Part shown: piece after piece, positions 12,809 to 26,159 of the stretch
Position numbering within the stretch: position 1 is the first letter of the stretch
Layout: every line of letters starts with the position of its first letter
NCBI GenBank assembly: GCA_013397115.1
Contig: VWZW01004074.1
Span: forward strand, 1,007,920 to 1,071,919
Length of the DNA: 64,000 nucleotides
Direction of reading: 5' to 3'
DNA from: Edolisoma coerulescens
Taxonomy: Eukaryota > Chordata > Aves > Passeriformes > Campephagidae
Position numbers and translations under genes: made by a program
The notes under the pieces: model-generated
What the model saw: only the letters and a program-made list of their open reading frames with translations
What the model was told of the DNA's origin: nothing
Databases searched by the model: none

Positions 12809-15233
12809 TTGCTCCCAGCAGAGCCTGTACCCATCTATCACTTCAGTGAAGTGAGCTGTCCCATCATGTCTGTAATCCTGGTGAGGTCATGGCTCTGGAA
12901 CTGCGCTCAGACTTTTAATTCCTCCTGTTTGCTTCCCATGCTGCGTGCGTGTGCGTTCAATTTGGCTTTCAGGAAGGAGGCAGAGGATTCCTAGAGCTGG
13001 TCATGCCGCTTTTTAAAACAGCTATGGGTTTCCATTGCCTTTAATATTAGCAAGCTCCCTTGCCCAGCAGAGGGAAGGGTTCAGAGCCCATGGTGGTAGA
13101 GTACAGAGTGAGTAATAGGATTTGAGCTGATTCAGTCTTTATCCACAGCTATGCTGGTACAACTTATATTTAGAAATGCTGTTATTCAGTAAGTTTCAGT
13201 GGGTATATGTAGATAAACTGATTATGTGTTCAGATATTTCCTTACAAGATGTACAAATGTGCATCAGCTGTTGAAAGGTGACCCCTCTGTGTTTTTGTTT
13301 TGTTGCTTTTTCTTTTTCCGTTTCCTGAGTGAAGGAGAAAGTTAGGAAGGAGGCAAGATCTAAGGCTGCTTTGTGCCAGAAAACTTGATGATGTTTGCTG
13401 TAAATATGGAATATGGTGGTTGCAATAAAAAAACCTAGAAAACCTCCATTAAAGTAAAATGCAAAATAATAAAAAAAAAAAGAACAAAACTGCCTTGAAT
13501 GTTCTTTCTACCTTAAAAAAAATTACTAAAAAAAAGACACTATATGTTTCTGGAAAGGGATTAAGAAACTCCAGATGGCTGTTTAAAAAAAAAAACAAGC
13601 TAAAATGGGGGTGGAGAAAGTCAAGAAGAAGCAGTTTCTATTGACTTGTTCTTTCTTTTTTGGAAAGGTCACTGAAAATTTGCACAGTGACAAAATAACA
13701 ACCCAATTAGTATCTGTCCTGTAAAACTAAATGTTAATTTATTTCAGATTCTCCTCTATTGACAAGTGGGACTGATATTCAAGATGGACTTCTCTACATG
13801 AGTGCAGGGCAAAAATTACCAGACCGGTTATGAGTTTCTATAGCAATTGCTGTCATTTTTCAAACTGTAAAGAAAAAAGATATAATTAAAAACTATCTGG
13901 ATGTTTATTTTGTAGAAAGATTATTCTTTTAATTATATTTCTGATAGCTATAAAAGACAGAATTTGGTAATGAGAGTTAATCTTAAAAGCACAGCATCCC
14001 CTTTATCTAGTGCTTAAAAAAATCCAGTGAAATATACTATTTCATTAATTGTCATTACATAGGAATTATAGATTTGGGGGGGGTCTAACATTTCCTTTAT
14101 CATTCATTTCTTTAGGTGTCAGTGGCACTACCATTACAAAATTAAGTTCACTGCATAACGAGAGATTAATTACCAACTATGAAAAAGGAATATTATCTAG
14201 AGAACTAGTGACTTTTTTTAGAGAAAGGAATCTCTTTAATAAGGGGGCTTAAACTGCAGTTCTTCAAATGAGCAAGAGAAATTATTCTTCTTATATTCCA
14301 GAAAGAAAAGCAGATAAATAATCTTCTCTGATAATTCATTTAAATATTTTAGCAGTGTATTAAAATACCATCTAATCAAAGCAGTATCCTTTCATTTATG
14401 TTCTATGCTTATCAGAGTATTTCCTTTCATATAGTCCATAAGGAAGGCACAAAACTCATGGAGTAAAGGTTGGACCTTTCCCATTGATTTGCTGTGATAC
14501 TGACACAGACAGAAAACACACTTGGGCACATCTCTCTATCCCTGCTGAGACAGTGGTCTGTCTTCCGTGCCCCTGCTCTGTGCATGGAATGAGTTGATGC
14601 TTGCTGAGGAAGGAACTGTACAGAAGTCTCCATGTTTGGGTTTTTTTCTGTTGACTTCAGTGGGCTTCAGATTATATACTGCTGTAGTTTTGAGTCAACT
14701 TCTAGTCAAGTCTAATTATATCTTTAGCCCACCTTATTTGCAGTTTTGTGTGCTCATTGAAGGAGAGTGTTTTTTGGGAGGAGGCAAAAAGACATACAAG
14801 AAGTGTGTGTCTGTGTTCAGTAAATAGTACTGTGTTTCTCAGAGGCTGGGCCTATGAGTGAAGCAGGGCACTACTGAGGTAGAGGGTTGAGACACATTCA
14901 TCCCCAGGGGTTTGTTTAGCTCTCGTTTCCTCTGCAAACTTACAGTGTGGGCTTTCTGGCTCCATGACTTACTGTCAGCTGAACTCCTCCAGTGTTCACC
15001 GTGAGAGTCGGGCTCTCCACGGTTCAGTCCAGGGCTGTAGGCATCCATTAGCACTTCCCCAGGACACAGGAGGCTTGCTCCCTTGAAACTTTCATGCCGT
15101 GTCCCAACGAGACAGCGAGAGAAACCTTCATGTTTGGAAAGCCAGCATCCTGGGCGGAACAGGGCGAGGAGAGGTTAGGAGTGTTTAGGAAGCAAAAGAC
15201 ATTGCTGAGTTTGCTTCTTCTCCTGTGAAGGAC

Positions 15234-15587
15234 TGTGGACGGCGAAAGCTGGGTTGCAGAGAGATTTTCCAGCTTTCTGCCCCTGTCTGTGAGAAAGACT
15301 TTACTTTCTCACAGACACTGGCCGAAAAACAGTTAGAAGCTTCTGTAAACTATTTTCTTTATCTTGCAAGTGCAGGTTGTTGTCATACTGACCAGAGAAA
15401 TATTTTGAAAAGAGTGTTGTAAGATCTAACCAATCATTCTAAAGAAGTAGATGGTCAGGGACCAATGGCCTTGTGCCATTCAAGGGAACTAACATATAAA
15501 ACCAGTTTATAAATTAAATAAAAGATTCCTTTTCTTCTAGGATTAAAATCAGTGTCGTTTCTCACCGTTCCTGATACAACAGCAACA
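15234..15587 (+). mobile_element. ERVK-type solo LTR (354 bp)
   Basis: The element starts TGTGGACGGC and ends ACAGCAACA, and is flanked by a perfect 6-bp duplication AAGGAC (15228-15233 and 15588-15593). Six-base duplications and a short LTR are typical of class II (ERVK-like) elements. Promoter-like order is preserved: a CCAAT at 15430-15434, a TATAAA at 15495-15500 and an AATAAA at 15517-15522. The TATA box and poly(A) signal are very close together. No internal viral sequence remains. A perfect 13-bp inverted repeat lies in the U3 part at 15285-15316. Confidence 0.85.
15285..15316. repeat. Perfect 13-bp inverted repeat in LTR U3
   Basis: GTCTGTGAGAAAG is followed by a 6-base spacer ACTTTA and its exact complement CTTTCTCACAGAC. 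It sits about 180 bases upstream of the LTR TATA box. Confidence 0.9.
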
Positions 15588-18500
15588 AAGGACCACTATC
15601 TGATTCAGTTTCCAGGATAATCATTCCTCTGCGGGTGAATTTGAACTACTTTGGTGGAGGATCATGCTCTCACAAGCGTCTGCCTCACTAAGGCAGTAGT
15701 TGGAAATCATGAAATGGGTGCCTTTAATGACAGCAGGAAAGAATAGTCTGTGCCCTTGAATGCTGCTCTGCCATCTCGTCCTTCCTGAGGAAAAAAGTTC
15801 CTAGTTGAGTGTAGCAACATCTCTGAACTTTAATTTTTCTCATGTGGCCTCTCACTGTGTGCTTTTTGTTGTCCCAGTGCCTGACTTGAGACCGTGGGGT
15901 CTGATTTGCTGAACTGTCGAGCGCTCACAGCTGCAGCTGTAGTAATAGGGAGCTGTACTTTGAACACATCAAACCCCATGACATACTTGGTGCTCAGAAA
16001 TATCAGGCCCCAGGTATGTCAAATTCGGAGGAAAATTAATAGATGCTTTTGATCTTACAGTGCCCAAGTTCCAGCTTCAATACAGGAGGCACTAATACTT
16101 GGCCAAATTGCGAAGACATGCAGAAGAAGAAAAAAATAAGTCTAGTATTTTGCAAACATTTAAATATTGTGGAACCGAATGCTTCATTGGGAAACTCATA
16201 AAAGAAAGAATGTGTCTTCAGAGCTCGGCTTGAATATTGCTCAGTGCGAGAAGCACTTGGGGTACGTGTTCAGCAATGCAAGGAGTGCAAGCAGGGACCA
16301 TTAACCATTTTCTCTTCTCTGTACTGAACAGAGCAAACTCTCGTGGAAAGATTGATACTTGTTTGTCTCACTGTAGACAGCATCGTAATGTATTGCTAAG
16401 ATGAGAGCATTTTAGTGTTCCTCAGGCAACCTTAATTCTACTTTTTCAGAATATCTGAGTGTTTCATTGAAACACCAAGTGTTGTGTTAAGGCTCACTTT
16501 TGTGGGCCATTTTCTGGATGTTTTAAATTGAAAACTGAAAAATGGAAGTATTCTGTTGTATATCATCACATTCTTATGAGTCATCAGTGTAATATAATTA
16601 CAAGTGTTGTAGAGTAATTCTGTGTGTACATACCTCTATTACATATACAAAATATTAGATAAAATTGAGAATTTATATGAACATAGTGGGAGAAACATGG
16701 GTTTTTTTCAAATAGCTGTGAAAGATTGAGTGCTTTATGTGGCAACCTTTGCCTTCTTTGAGTATTTTCTAAGGAAAATGCTTCCTCATTCAGAGGTAAA
16801 TAAAGCTGTTCTGTTTTGTGCTGTTGGCCCCTGTGTAATGGTGTAAACTGTTCTGTAGAGTACGTATACCTAGGCAGAGGGTAGTTGCAGGGTCATCCTG
16901 CAACCCATCCCTCACTTGCTTGTGTATCTGTTTCCATCTTCTTTTACATGCCCTGTCAGCTGCATGGCAAGAGTAAGCAAGAAGCCTCTGCCAAATGTAC
17001 AGCTAATGTGCTTTCATGAGTTATTTCAAGGACTTCAAGCAAAACCTTTACTCATGTCTTCTCCTAAGCTTTTCTTCTATAGTTTAGATGGGACTTGACA
17101 ATGTTACATTTCTTTCAACTCCAATAGCTGGTAATATTGTATTGTGTGAAGCTCCTTCAACCACTTTATGCCAAATTTTAATGCAATTTATGTCACTTTT
17201 TAAAGAAATCATTGTACTCCAGAGAAAAAAAAAGTACTGCTGTTAGGACTCATGAATTTTGTACAAAACAGAAAATAAATGAAAAAGAGTTACTTTGAAC
17301 TTCAAGGAACAATTACTTCATCTTCAACATTTTTTTTGTCAGCTCCTTCATATGGAGATCGTGGCTTAATTTAAAAACCAATCACTAACTTAAATGTTCT
17401 ACTCATATGCAGGAAAAGCATGGAGGTCTGGCTGTGGTCCTATAGCATTACTGATTAACAAGATGACATGAAATAAATCACATGTGTTATAATTTTTTTT
17501 TTTAAGTGGCTATAGGCAATTTGTGTGGTGCAGGAAGAGGGAAATAAGGACAGGGGAGTACTTGAAACATAATTTCCAATGCATTTGTGTGATATGAGTA
17601 CCAAAATCATGAAAGAAGTTGCTAGAAATGAGGAAACTAATTAAAAGAAATCAGAAAGAATCTGAAAGAGATATTAACATGAGGTGATTGCTCCGAGATG
17701 AAAGATTTTTGTCCTTTTCCTTGTAATTATACAGCGATGCTTATTTCATGGTGAAACTTGAAGCTGAAATGGATATATAGGGTCAAATTCATCTAATCTG
17801 ATTCACATGTCTAAAAGTTAAGTGTTTATCTCTACGTTTTCTTATGATAGAGTGAATAATTATTTGTGGTATTCTCTCCCTATTTACAGTAGAACTGAAG
17901 GATCTGGTTTAGACCAGATACTTTACAATGTGTCATGGTTAAGTAGCCAACAGTGTTCCCCAGAATTATGCTGCCTCTTAGCATCTTCTTGCAGATACCT
18001 CTGCATTTGCTTGGAAGCCTCCCCAAATCCCACGAGAACATATTAATAGCCATCAAGTTGTAAGTGACCAGGTACGACTTCAAAACATGAACTGAGTAGC
18101 AGGGAGAACTCTTTTGCCTTGAGTGAAACCCTTCGGTTCCTGCCCCAGAAGAGCTCTGGACATGGCAGTGCCGTTCCACAGAGCCACTGAGCAGGTGTAG
18201 GGTTAGACACAGCTCAAGTCCTTTACCTGGTGATCCATTTCAAAGGGTTGTTGCTTCACAGAAGTCAAGCAGTGCACTACGAGCTAAAGAAACTAATTTG
18301 TAAGTTCAGGTTTTGCTCCATCTGAGTGTTCCTGGGAACATGAGGATGAGAGAGGAGACAGGAGGTTTTAGGCCCAGGAGGAAGAGCAGGCTCACTATGT
18401 CTTTTCCTGAGGCACAGAATTGAGTCTCCTGACGTGTCTGTCTGTGCTACAGCTATATACCGTCCCTTTTATGCATGCCTGTTTATAAAATGTACCAGAA

Positions 18501-21500
18501 GACTAGTTAAGCATCCATAGCCATGTTATAGGTGCAGATGAAGATATTTGCAGGTGTCCAGGTTTGACAAATGCCAGCTGGAAACACTGGACTCAGGAGC
18601 AATATGGAGAGAAATGTAAGAGGGCCCTTTGTGACATTATCTTCAAATCCCATTTGCTAGTGTCTGTAATTACATGTTTAAATCATATCTATGTCTTTAA
18701 TAGCATGAGACCTACTGACAGAAAATATTTTGTCCAGGAATCTGAAATGGTCAGATTTTTTCAGATGGGGGATCAATGAGTAGGCATGGGTTGGGAAGCC
18801 AGTCACTCTTTGAAGAGCCCTTTGTGAGCAAAAGCAAGACATTTCCTTCAAGCTGTAGTAGCATAGAGATGATGGAGTAGTTCTCTAGTAAGAAGAAAGG
18901 AAAACCGGGAGTAGTGCTTCTGAACTGCTGTGCTATGTGACAATATATTTAAGTACACCCGGACCTTTTATGTTGTGCCTTTTAAAAAATAAATAAATTG
19001 TGCGTACCCAGAACCTTGTCAGAACTGTTATGAAACACATGTAGTGGAATTCATTGGACTTCACTGAAGTTGGACTGCACTTCAGTATGAAATAATCTTG
19101 TAGCTTTACCATCAGAATACTGAAGAACTATTGACAGAAAGATTTTGAAATTCAATGTTTTACATTTATTAATGTGTCTTACCTAAGTCATTCTAGGAAA
19201 TAGAGGAATATTACCCCAGCTCCAGTTATAAGGCAAGTGATGCCTAAGTGATCATAAGGCTTTTCATGACTTTCTTCCCAAGAGTGAGTTTGTGGCAGAG
19301 GAGCTAAATCATAAACCTTATCTGTCTATTATTTTTATATATTGTAAAGCCAAGGAACCCCAGTCATAAGCTCAAGGCTTCTTTATGGTACATGCTGTAG
19401 AAAAACAAAATGTGGTATCAGTCCCTGCCTGTGGAAGTTGAATTTATTGTGCATTGTCAAGCTTTCAGAGTAATCATGAGAGTGTGCTGCTATCAGCTGA
19501 ACATATTTTTTAACCTTTTTGTATATATACAGGTGTTCTGGCGGTTCTGATTCTTGAACAGGAATATCAAACATACTTAGTGTCCTGTGCTATGATAGAT
19601 AAACTGCTACCTCTGCATCTTTTGAGGATGTCTTTATCTGTTGAAGATTGTCCCACACTGTGATGATCGTTGTGTTCTTGTTCCTTGCTCTGTCTGTTGT
19701 TCTGTAGGAAAAGGCCATTTTGTAAAACACTAAGCAGTTAACTTTGGTGAAATTTTACCAAGAAGGTTGCATCTGAGGGCAATGAATATATGTGAAGGGA
19801 ATTCGTCCAGCTGTACTTATACCCTGAAAAAATGAGATTCATAATTGAATTTCTGAACTGTATTGTAGGCTTGGTCTTTCTCCCAAGTGGGAGCCCCTTA
19901 TGTACTTCTTGATAGCATTTATTTTTTCAAATCTATGTGGCCCCAGTGTCTAGGGAGATTTCATGGTATTAGAAGATATTAAAAGGCCCAAACCCTCAAA
20001 ATCCAACTTTGCCTGAATGAACGAAACATAAAGAAAGGAATTGGAGTTTTCTTTTACATACAAAGAACAAAAAGAGCAATACTGTAGCCTGCAGGCAGAG
20101 CCAGGGGAAAAAGACCAAATGAGTCAATTAATTTTTTGCTCTGTGACATAAATTAGGGCAGCAAATTGCACTTTCATCCATGGGAAATGTTCAGCCTTGA
20201 GACAGGGGTGAAGGAAAAAACCTCAAAAACTAAGCAAGCCATTTGTTCAGCTATGCAGGCTGAAATACAGAGAAAAGGAAAACCATACACCATAAAAGTA
20301 TTTATAGTTAATGACTAATGTCTTGTATTGCTCTTGGGAGTTAAGCGGATACTTTATCTTACGTAATTTGAAAGGTAGAATGCTATTGCAGGTATGGTTA
20401 TGAACTCTGAAAAAATATCCTACGGTTTAAGTAAGATTCTGTTTGATGGTGGATTTGTCACTGATTTTGTTGGGAATGCTTAGGAGGGCTTGTGGGAATG
20501 GGAGAGATGGACTCAGGGAAAAATAGGAAGATGGAAAGGAGCAAGGAAGGAGGACTAAGGAATTCATAACTTCAGAAGAAGAAAGATAAAAAATTGAAAC
20601 TAAAAGTACCAGTTTGAGGTGGGAAAAAATAGGGAAAGTTCCTCTTTGTTGTTGCTTTGGTTCACTCTTCCCTCTTCTTGCTAATCTAGTTTTTCTGTCT
20701 TATTCTGCTCTGGTCGTCCATTTCTCCCTCTCAGAAATGTTTTCCTCCCAGCTACTTGATCTGTTGAAATATTGGTAAAATGGTAGAATGAATGTTAATT
20801 ATGTATTAGAAGAAAGTACAATCTGGTGGATGGCTTCCCTGGGTAGATTTTTTAAACAGACTGTTCTATTAGTATATACATAGCTCTTTTGGTTATAGAA
20901 CAAAAATAAACATACTTAGTAAAACTTACTCAAAGCCTTTAAAGTTCTTTTGCTTAGTTTTCAAATGGAGAGAACAGAACAGATCAGTCTGACCCAGGAG
21001 ACATAGCTGTGGTCTCAAAGTGACTATTATTGTTAGAAAATTATTCCACACATGAGATTTAGAAAGATAAGTTCTCTTTCCATAGAATAGGCATAATTGA
21101 ATGTTTACTTCTTTTCTTGAGGAGTGACTTTCTTAGCATGCATAGTCTGAAAGCCAAGTCCTTATTTTAGGGTGTAATTTTAACTGAATTGCACACAGGA
21201 GCCTGAATGCATCAATTTAACTGAGTTACAAGAGAACAATGTGGTGGTTTTGATTTTTGCTTTCACTGGAGAGGAGTTCAGAGAAAACTTCAGTAAGCTT
21301 TTTGGCCTCAGTTGCTTGACATCGCAGCCACATGACCTTGCACTTTCAGAAGCTCTTCTCTGTTACACTGATGCCTTAGTGTTACTTTTTTCCATGTAAA
21401 ACTTTTGACTCCCAACATACAGGAGTTTTATCTGAAATAATTTATGGAAATAGTAAGGAAAAATTTTAAATGGCTTATTTTTAACACAAGTAAACATATT

Positions 21501-23131
21501 TGCCTCACTGCTGTGGCAGTCATGTAGAATATGCATTCCTAGTCTCTAGAAATAAGTAAATATTTATTTTGCAGAACCTGTTTTTCAAAGCCTGATTTGT
21601 AAGCTGTCCATTAATCACATAGAACTCAAATGTGGGCCAAGGCATTTGTTTCCAGAATTTGTGATGTTTTGTGTCAAGTCACATGTTCATTATGTCTATA
21701 ACTTACTTTCTATACTGTTTAAAGCTGATTTTTTTTGTAAAACATGATGTGTAATCTGTGTATCCTTGAGAATCTGTTCACCCCTCTTCCCACCATTTTA
21801 GTTCCAAAATTTGCTCTCTTAACAGTCATAGTTTGGACTGAAAGAAGGAAATCAAATTCAGGTCTTTGCTTCTGGAACTCATCCCAGATTTCAGCTGCTC
21901 ATACTTTGGGTGCATTAATTTTTGTGCATTTTGTGAAGAACACCTTGTATGCAGCCTGTTGTGTATTCATGATTTTGCCTCAATCCAAGATCAAAATTTA
22001 ATTTCTTTCACTTCTCAGTAACTGCTGAGTATAACAATTTGAAGACCCAATTTAGGCTCTATTGAAAGAAAGATTTCTTTATTGGCAGTTTTACAGAAGT
22101 AGCAAAAATTCTTAAATAAAAGCCGGTATCGATACAAAAATAAGTATGACTGGAATGTAAACCAAAAAAGCTTTGTCAGCCTGTTACTAATACTATGTTG
22201 CAAAATACATTTTTAAAACGTTGTACAGAGCAGAATGTCTTGCCTCACACTCCTTGGGAGGGTGTTTCTGTCTGTGGGTGTTTCTGACGATTCAGGGCAA
22301 TATAATCCATGAAGTCTGGCAGGTCATTATTTATGCCTTAGTGAATAATTAGGAAGATTCCCATCCTGACTGAGCAAATTTAGCTTTCATTTAACATTGC
22401 TTTTTAGAGAATGACTTGATTGGTCTATATTACATGTAAACTAATTCACCTGGGCTTGAAGCTTACCTCCAGGACAAATAGGTATGACTTATCAAGGAAG
22501 ATAAGGACTCTTGAGCTTCTCTGTAAGACGCAGTTGCAATGATGCAACCTTCTGACACCAGATTTGGGCTGTCCTAGCCCCCAGTGTGAGAAGCCACTCA
22601 AACTGTTTTATCCTTTCCTCCTCCATCTTTGGCTACCTGACAAGCAAAGCTTCCAGCAATTTTCTTCTGGTGGGGAGTCGAATTTTTCATGTGAGGCAGC
22701 AGGAGCCTGGCAGCGTACAAATCTTTGATGGCCGGTTGGGGAAAGCTTGTATGTCAGGAAAGCTTTATCTGTTGGGCTATGTTATTTCAAGCAGTGATGC
22801 TATGATTGCCCCACCAGGTCCCTGGAACCTGCTGCTTTGGCCAGGTCTCCTCATCGGAACCTCAACCTGCTTTTTGCCGCATTTAAAGCTCTTCTGTGTT
22901 CACTCTTTCTGTTGTGTTGACTCACATTCACTTGGCTTCTTTGCATTATAATTGCCAAAATTCGGTGCATTTAAACATATGTTTGTGTTGGGAAAGCTAT
23001 GGGTTGCCCTCTGATTCAACAGGATGATTACTAGCACATTTAATTTCTAAGTCACATGATCATTTCCAGCCAGAAATATGTTTAGAAGCATGCATTAATC
23101 TTGTTGAGTCCCCCAAGGTAGTTGTTCAAAT

Positions 23132-23162
23132 GCTCTAAGTCAATGCTGCATTGACTTGGAGC
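23132..23162. repeat. 31-base near-perfect palindrome
   Basis: The core AAGTCAATGC-T-GCATTGACTT (23137-23157) is perfect. Outside it, GCTC pairs with GAGC across one T/G position, which would be a wobble pair in RNA. Cores of this form occur in old palindromic amniote repeats; the relation is unproven. Confidence 0.8.
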
Positions 23163-25998
23163 TTTACAAATAGAAAGTTGGAGAAGAGGTCAGAGACAAA
23201 ATAACTGAAGATTCAGAGTGCAGAGATTTGCTAGTGCTGATTAGAGGAGGAATTTTAGTAATCTGAATTTTCCTTTTTCTTTCAATTATTTTGTCTGAGT
23301 AGAGTTAGTTCTTCTCACTGATACAGCTTTCACTGTGGACATTTGAGAAGTTTGTGGTTTGAAAGCTGATAATTGTACAAGGATCATCCGAAAGACAAGT
23401 TCGGTGAATAGGTGTTTAATCATAGCTCAGATGACAATGCTCTGAGCTGCTATGCAGACAGCAGAATTTCTCTGTCTGCTACAAAGTGAAAAAACCTGTG
23501 ATGTGCCCCAGTCCTTCTAAAAAAAACCCCAAAAAACAAAGCAAGAAAACCAGAACAGAAAAGAAGTTGCTGATATAAAAGCAAGACATTCATTGCAGAA
23601 TTAAAGTTCATAGCAAATCAATTAGGTATTAAGTGTGAGGAAAAAAAGTGTTACAATGAAAACCATTCTCATATCAAAATATTTAAAAAGCCCAAGTCTT
23701 AAATGTAAAGCTCTGCTAATCAGAATATACACCTGTTCTTGTCTTCTGTCATATCTTTTTTTTCCTGTCTGATCTACCAGTAATCATCACTAATATGGGG
23801 AAGGAGGATCATCACCCCCATCATGTATACTTTACTGAACATCTGTGAATTAATGAACACTGATACTTAACCTGGCTTCTTTAGGTTTCAGGTTTAATGC
23901 CTCTGTTGAGATTAAGTAATGACTATTCAGAACCCTGATGGATATTGCTCCTGGTACTTTACTTGACCTCTGGAGGAGGGGGTTGGTCTATAGAAATGCC
24001 CATGTGTATGTGAAAATCTGGCACTTCTGAAATTAATAGGAGTTCTGTCACTGAGGCAGGAGTTGCTGATCTAGGAAAGGCAAGCTGGAAGTTTGAAGAA
24101 GCAACACCATTGCAATGAATTATCTTCCCTTCTTCATAGCCATACAAATGTAATTACTTTAATATACTGGTGTACAGAGAGAAATAGTACTTTCAGCTTG
24201 GAAGAGAAACAGTTTATGGTTTACGCTTAAAGTCAAAGCTCAAAATCTCACCCAAACACAAATTTCAATACATTCTTTGTAGTCAGCCTGCTTTCTCTAA
24301 AAATCAACAGTAGCAAGTTGTGCAGTTCTTCGTGTAATGTAGCACGGATTTTAGGTTTCTAGACTCAGGTTAGCTCATAGTCTGTTTGTTGGCCTAAGCA
24401 TTGTTTTGAGCAGCTCTGCCATAAGGTACCTTTTGAGTTCACACCCAGTCCTCTATTTCTTAGGACTTCCACAGTTCAGTTGACAAACTGTCTGCTTTCA
24501 AATGTCAGAAAGTGCAAAATCATGCCTTTGAGCACACGAGAAGGGACAGGCATAATATCCTGACTCCTCTATGAACTACTCTTATTATGAGTTGACCTAA
24601 CTCCTGTGGCAGTGCAGTACTGCTGATGCAGCAGGTGAGATACAGAGAGGTTCTGCTGAGGACCTGTTATTCCAGAAAAATAGGCAGGTTCAAATGAATT
24701 AATGGAATTGAAGTGATAAGTGTGCCTCTTTTCCCAAGCGTGATATGCCTCCCTCTATTTGAACAGGACTCAGGCCTGTTTAGGCTCAGCATTGAACACA
24801 ACAGGATAACTCAGGATGTCTGTCATCCGTGCCCAGGTAATGGGAGCTGTTTCCTTTCTGATAGCAGAGACAAGGGTCAGAAAGTAGACTTGTGCTTCCA
24901 GCCTCCTGCATGAAGGTGGGGAAGCTGCTGAGTTCAAATTTTCCAAAAAATTAGTTTAAATTAATACTGGTGGGGCTGCTGTGGCCCTGGTACATAGCTG
25001 TGGGATGTGCAGTGATGTTGTGTGACTCAGGAGCACACTGCAAGTGCTGATGGTGTGGAGTCAAGTCTGTCACACATGCACGCATCCTTTCAGCATGTGT
25101 GTTTGTTTAGGCATTTGTTTAAGTTTTTAAAAGCTCTGAGCCTTTGTCAGGGCTTCTGGGCTCTCAGCTTTTTTCAAAATCGGTAGGATGATGGCTAAAC
25201 ATAGACTTAGTTGCTTGTGTTGAAAAAATCTCTGTTTAATGAATCAGTGCTCCTGCCCGGTAAATGAAGGAAGGTATGAATATTTACTTTCCTGATAGAA
25301 ATGTTGCATCATTAATATCTGTACAGCTTTTCTTTATTAAATATTCTTGTCTTTTTTATATTTAGTGCTGCATAAAAGAGACTTGTTTATATGAGAGCAG
25401 TGGCTTTTCCCAGGAGCAGCAGCTCAGGAGTTCCCTGGTTGGAGGTGTGATGCTAATGCAACGGTGCCTCACATCCCATTGCTCTGTTTCTTCCAGAAGC
25501 CTCAAAAGAGGCAATTATGGTCCTTTGAAATGCTGGTAATGATGTTAATGCTCTATAGGCTTGGCTTGGTCTGTCAGACCAAGAAAAATACTCTGAACAG
25601 GGAATTCATGTTTACGTGTCGTACAAAACACGGCTGAGCCAAGTGAGGAAGTGCCCAGCCCTAAGCACAGTAAAGGGAATTGATGTATATAGGATTATGC
25701 AGCATTTCTCAAGCCTGTCTGAAACTTCGGACACAAATTGTCAAGACTGTGGCTTTGTTTTATTGCCGCTTTTGGTTCCTGGACTCAGTGATGTGCTCAG
25801 CCTTGCTGCAGTTTTTGATTTAAGTAGGATCTGTCCTGTAGCCCTTAGATCTTTCATTTGGCAGTTACTTGTAAGATTTTCTGGTTTGCCATTTCACCTT
25901 TTTCTTTTTTTCTTCTTAATAAATAGGTGAACATGTTATCAGTAATTTTCCATGTTGTGAATGCTTGAATTTTTATCTTGTTTGTTTGTGTATTGCAG

Positions 25999-26159
25999 CT
26001 GGTGCTCAGGATAAAATTGGCTGGGCATTTGGCTTGGGTTTGGAGAGGCTGGCCATGATCCTGTATGATATCCCTGACATCCGACTGTTCTGGAGTGAAG
26101 ATGAACGCTTCTTAAAACAATTTATTGGGCCTCACATTTGGCAAAAAATAAAGTTCCAG
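25999..26159 (+). CDS. FARS2: FARS2 internal coding exon with class II motif 3
   Basis: This exon belongs to mitochondrial phenylalanyl-tRNA synthetase, a monomeric class II enzyme that charges mitochondrial tRNA-Phe in the matrix. It is 161 nt long: two bases completing an Ala codon split after its first base, then 53 full codons. The translation starts GAQDKIGWAFGLGLERLAM, which is synthetase motif 3 with its GLGLER core; the Arg contacts ATP in this family. It continues through DIPDIRLFWSEDERFLKQF and ends at KIKFQ. The acceptor TTGCAG ends at 25998 and the donor CAG|GTAAAA begins at 26160, giving start phase 1 and end phase 0. The match to vertebrate FARS2 is from memory of the family and is near-identical through motif 3. 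The segment after LKQF (IGPHIWQ) is more divergent. The previous exon, which should end in the first base of the Ala codon, was not seen upstream. Confidence 0.96.

Larger units (their letters stand above)
1..25998 (+). other. FARS2: Upstream FARS2 intron (3' part)
   Basis: This stretch is taken as the 3' part of the intron preceding the motif 3 exon, because that exon has a clean acceptor and no earlier FARS2 exon was seen. Its recognisable contents are CR1 pieces at 0.88-1.02, 5.44-6.35, 7.05-7.15 and 12.70-12.81 kb, the ERVK-type solo LTR at 15.23-15.59 kb, tandem hairpins at 8.91 kb and a palindrome at 23.13 kb. Stretches 1023-5436, 7148-12696 and 15594-25998 otherwise show only AT-rich unique-looking sequence with no gene I can support. 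Confidence 0.75.
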
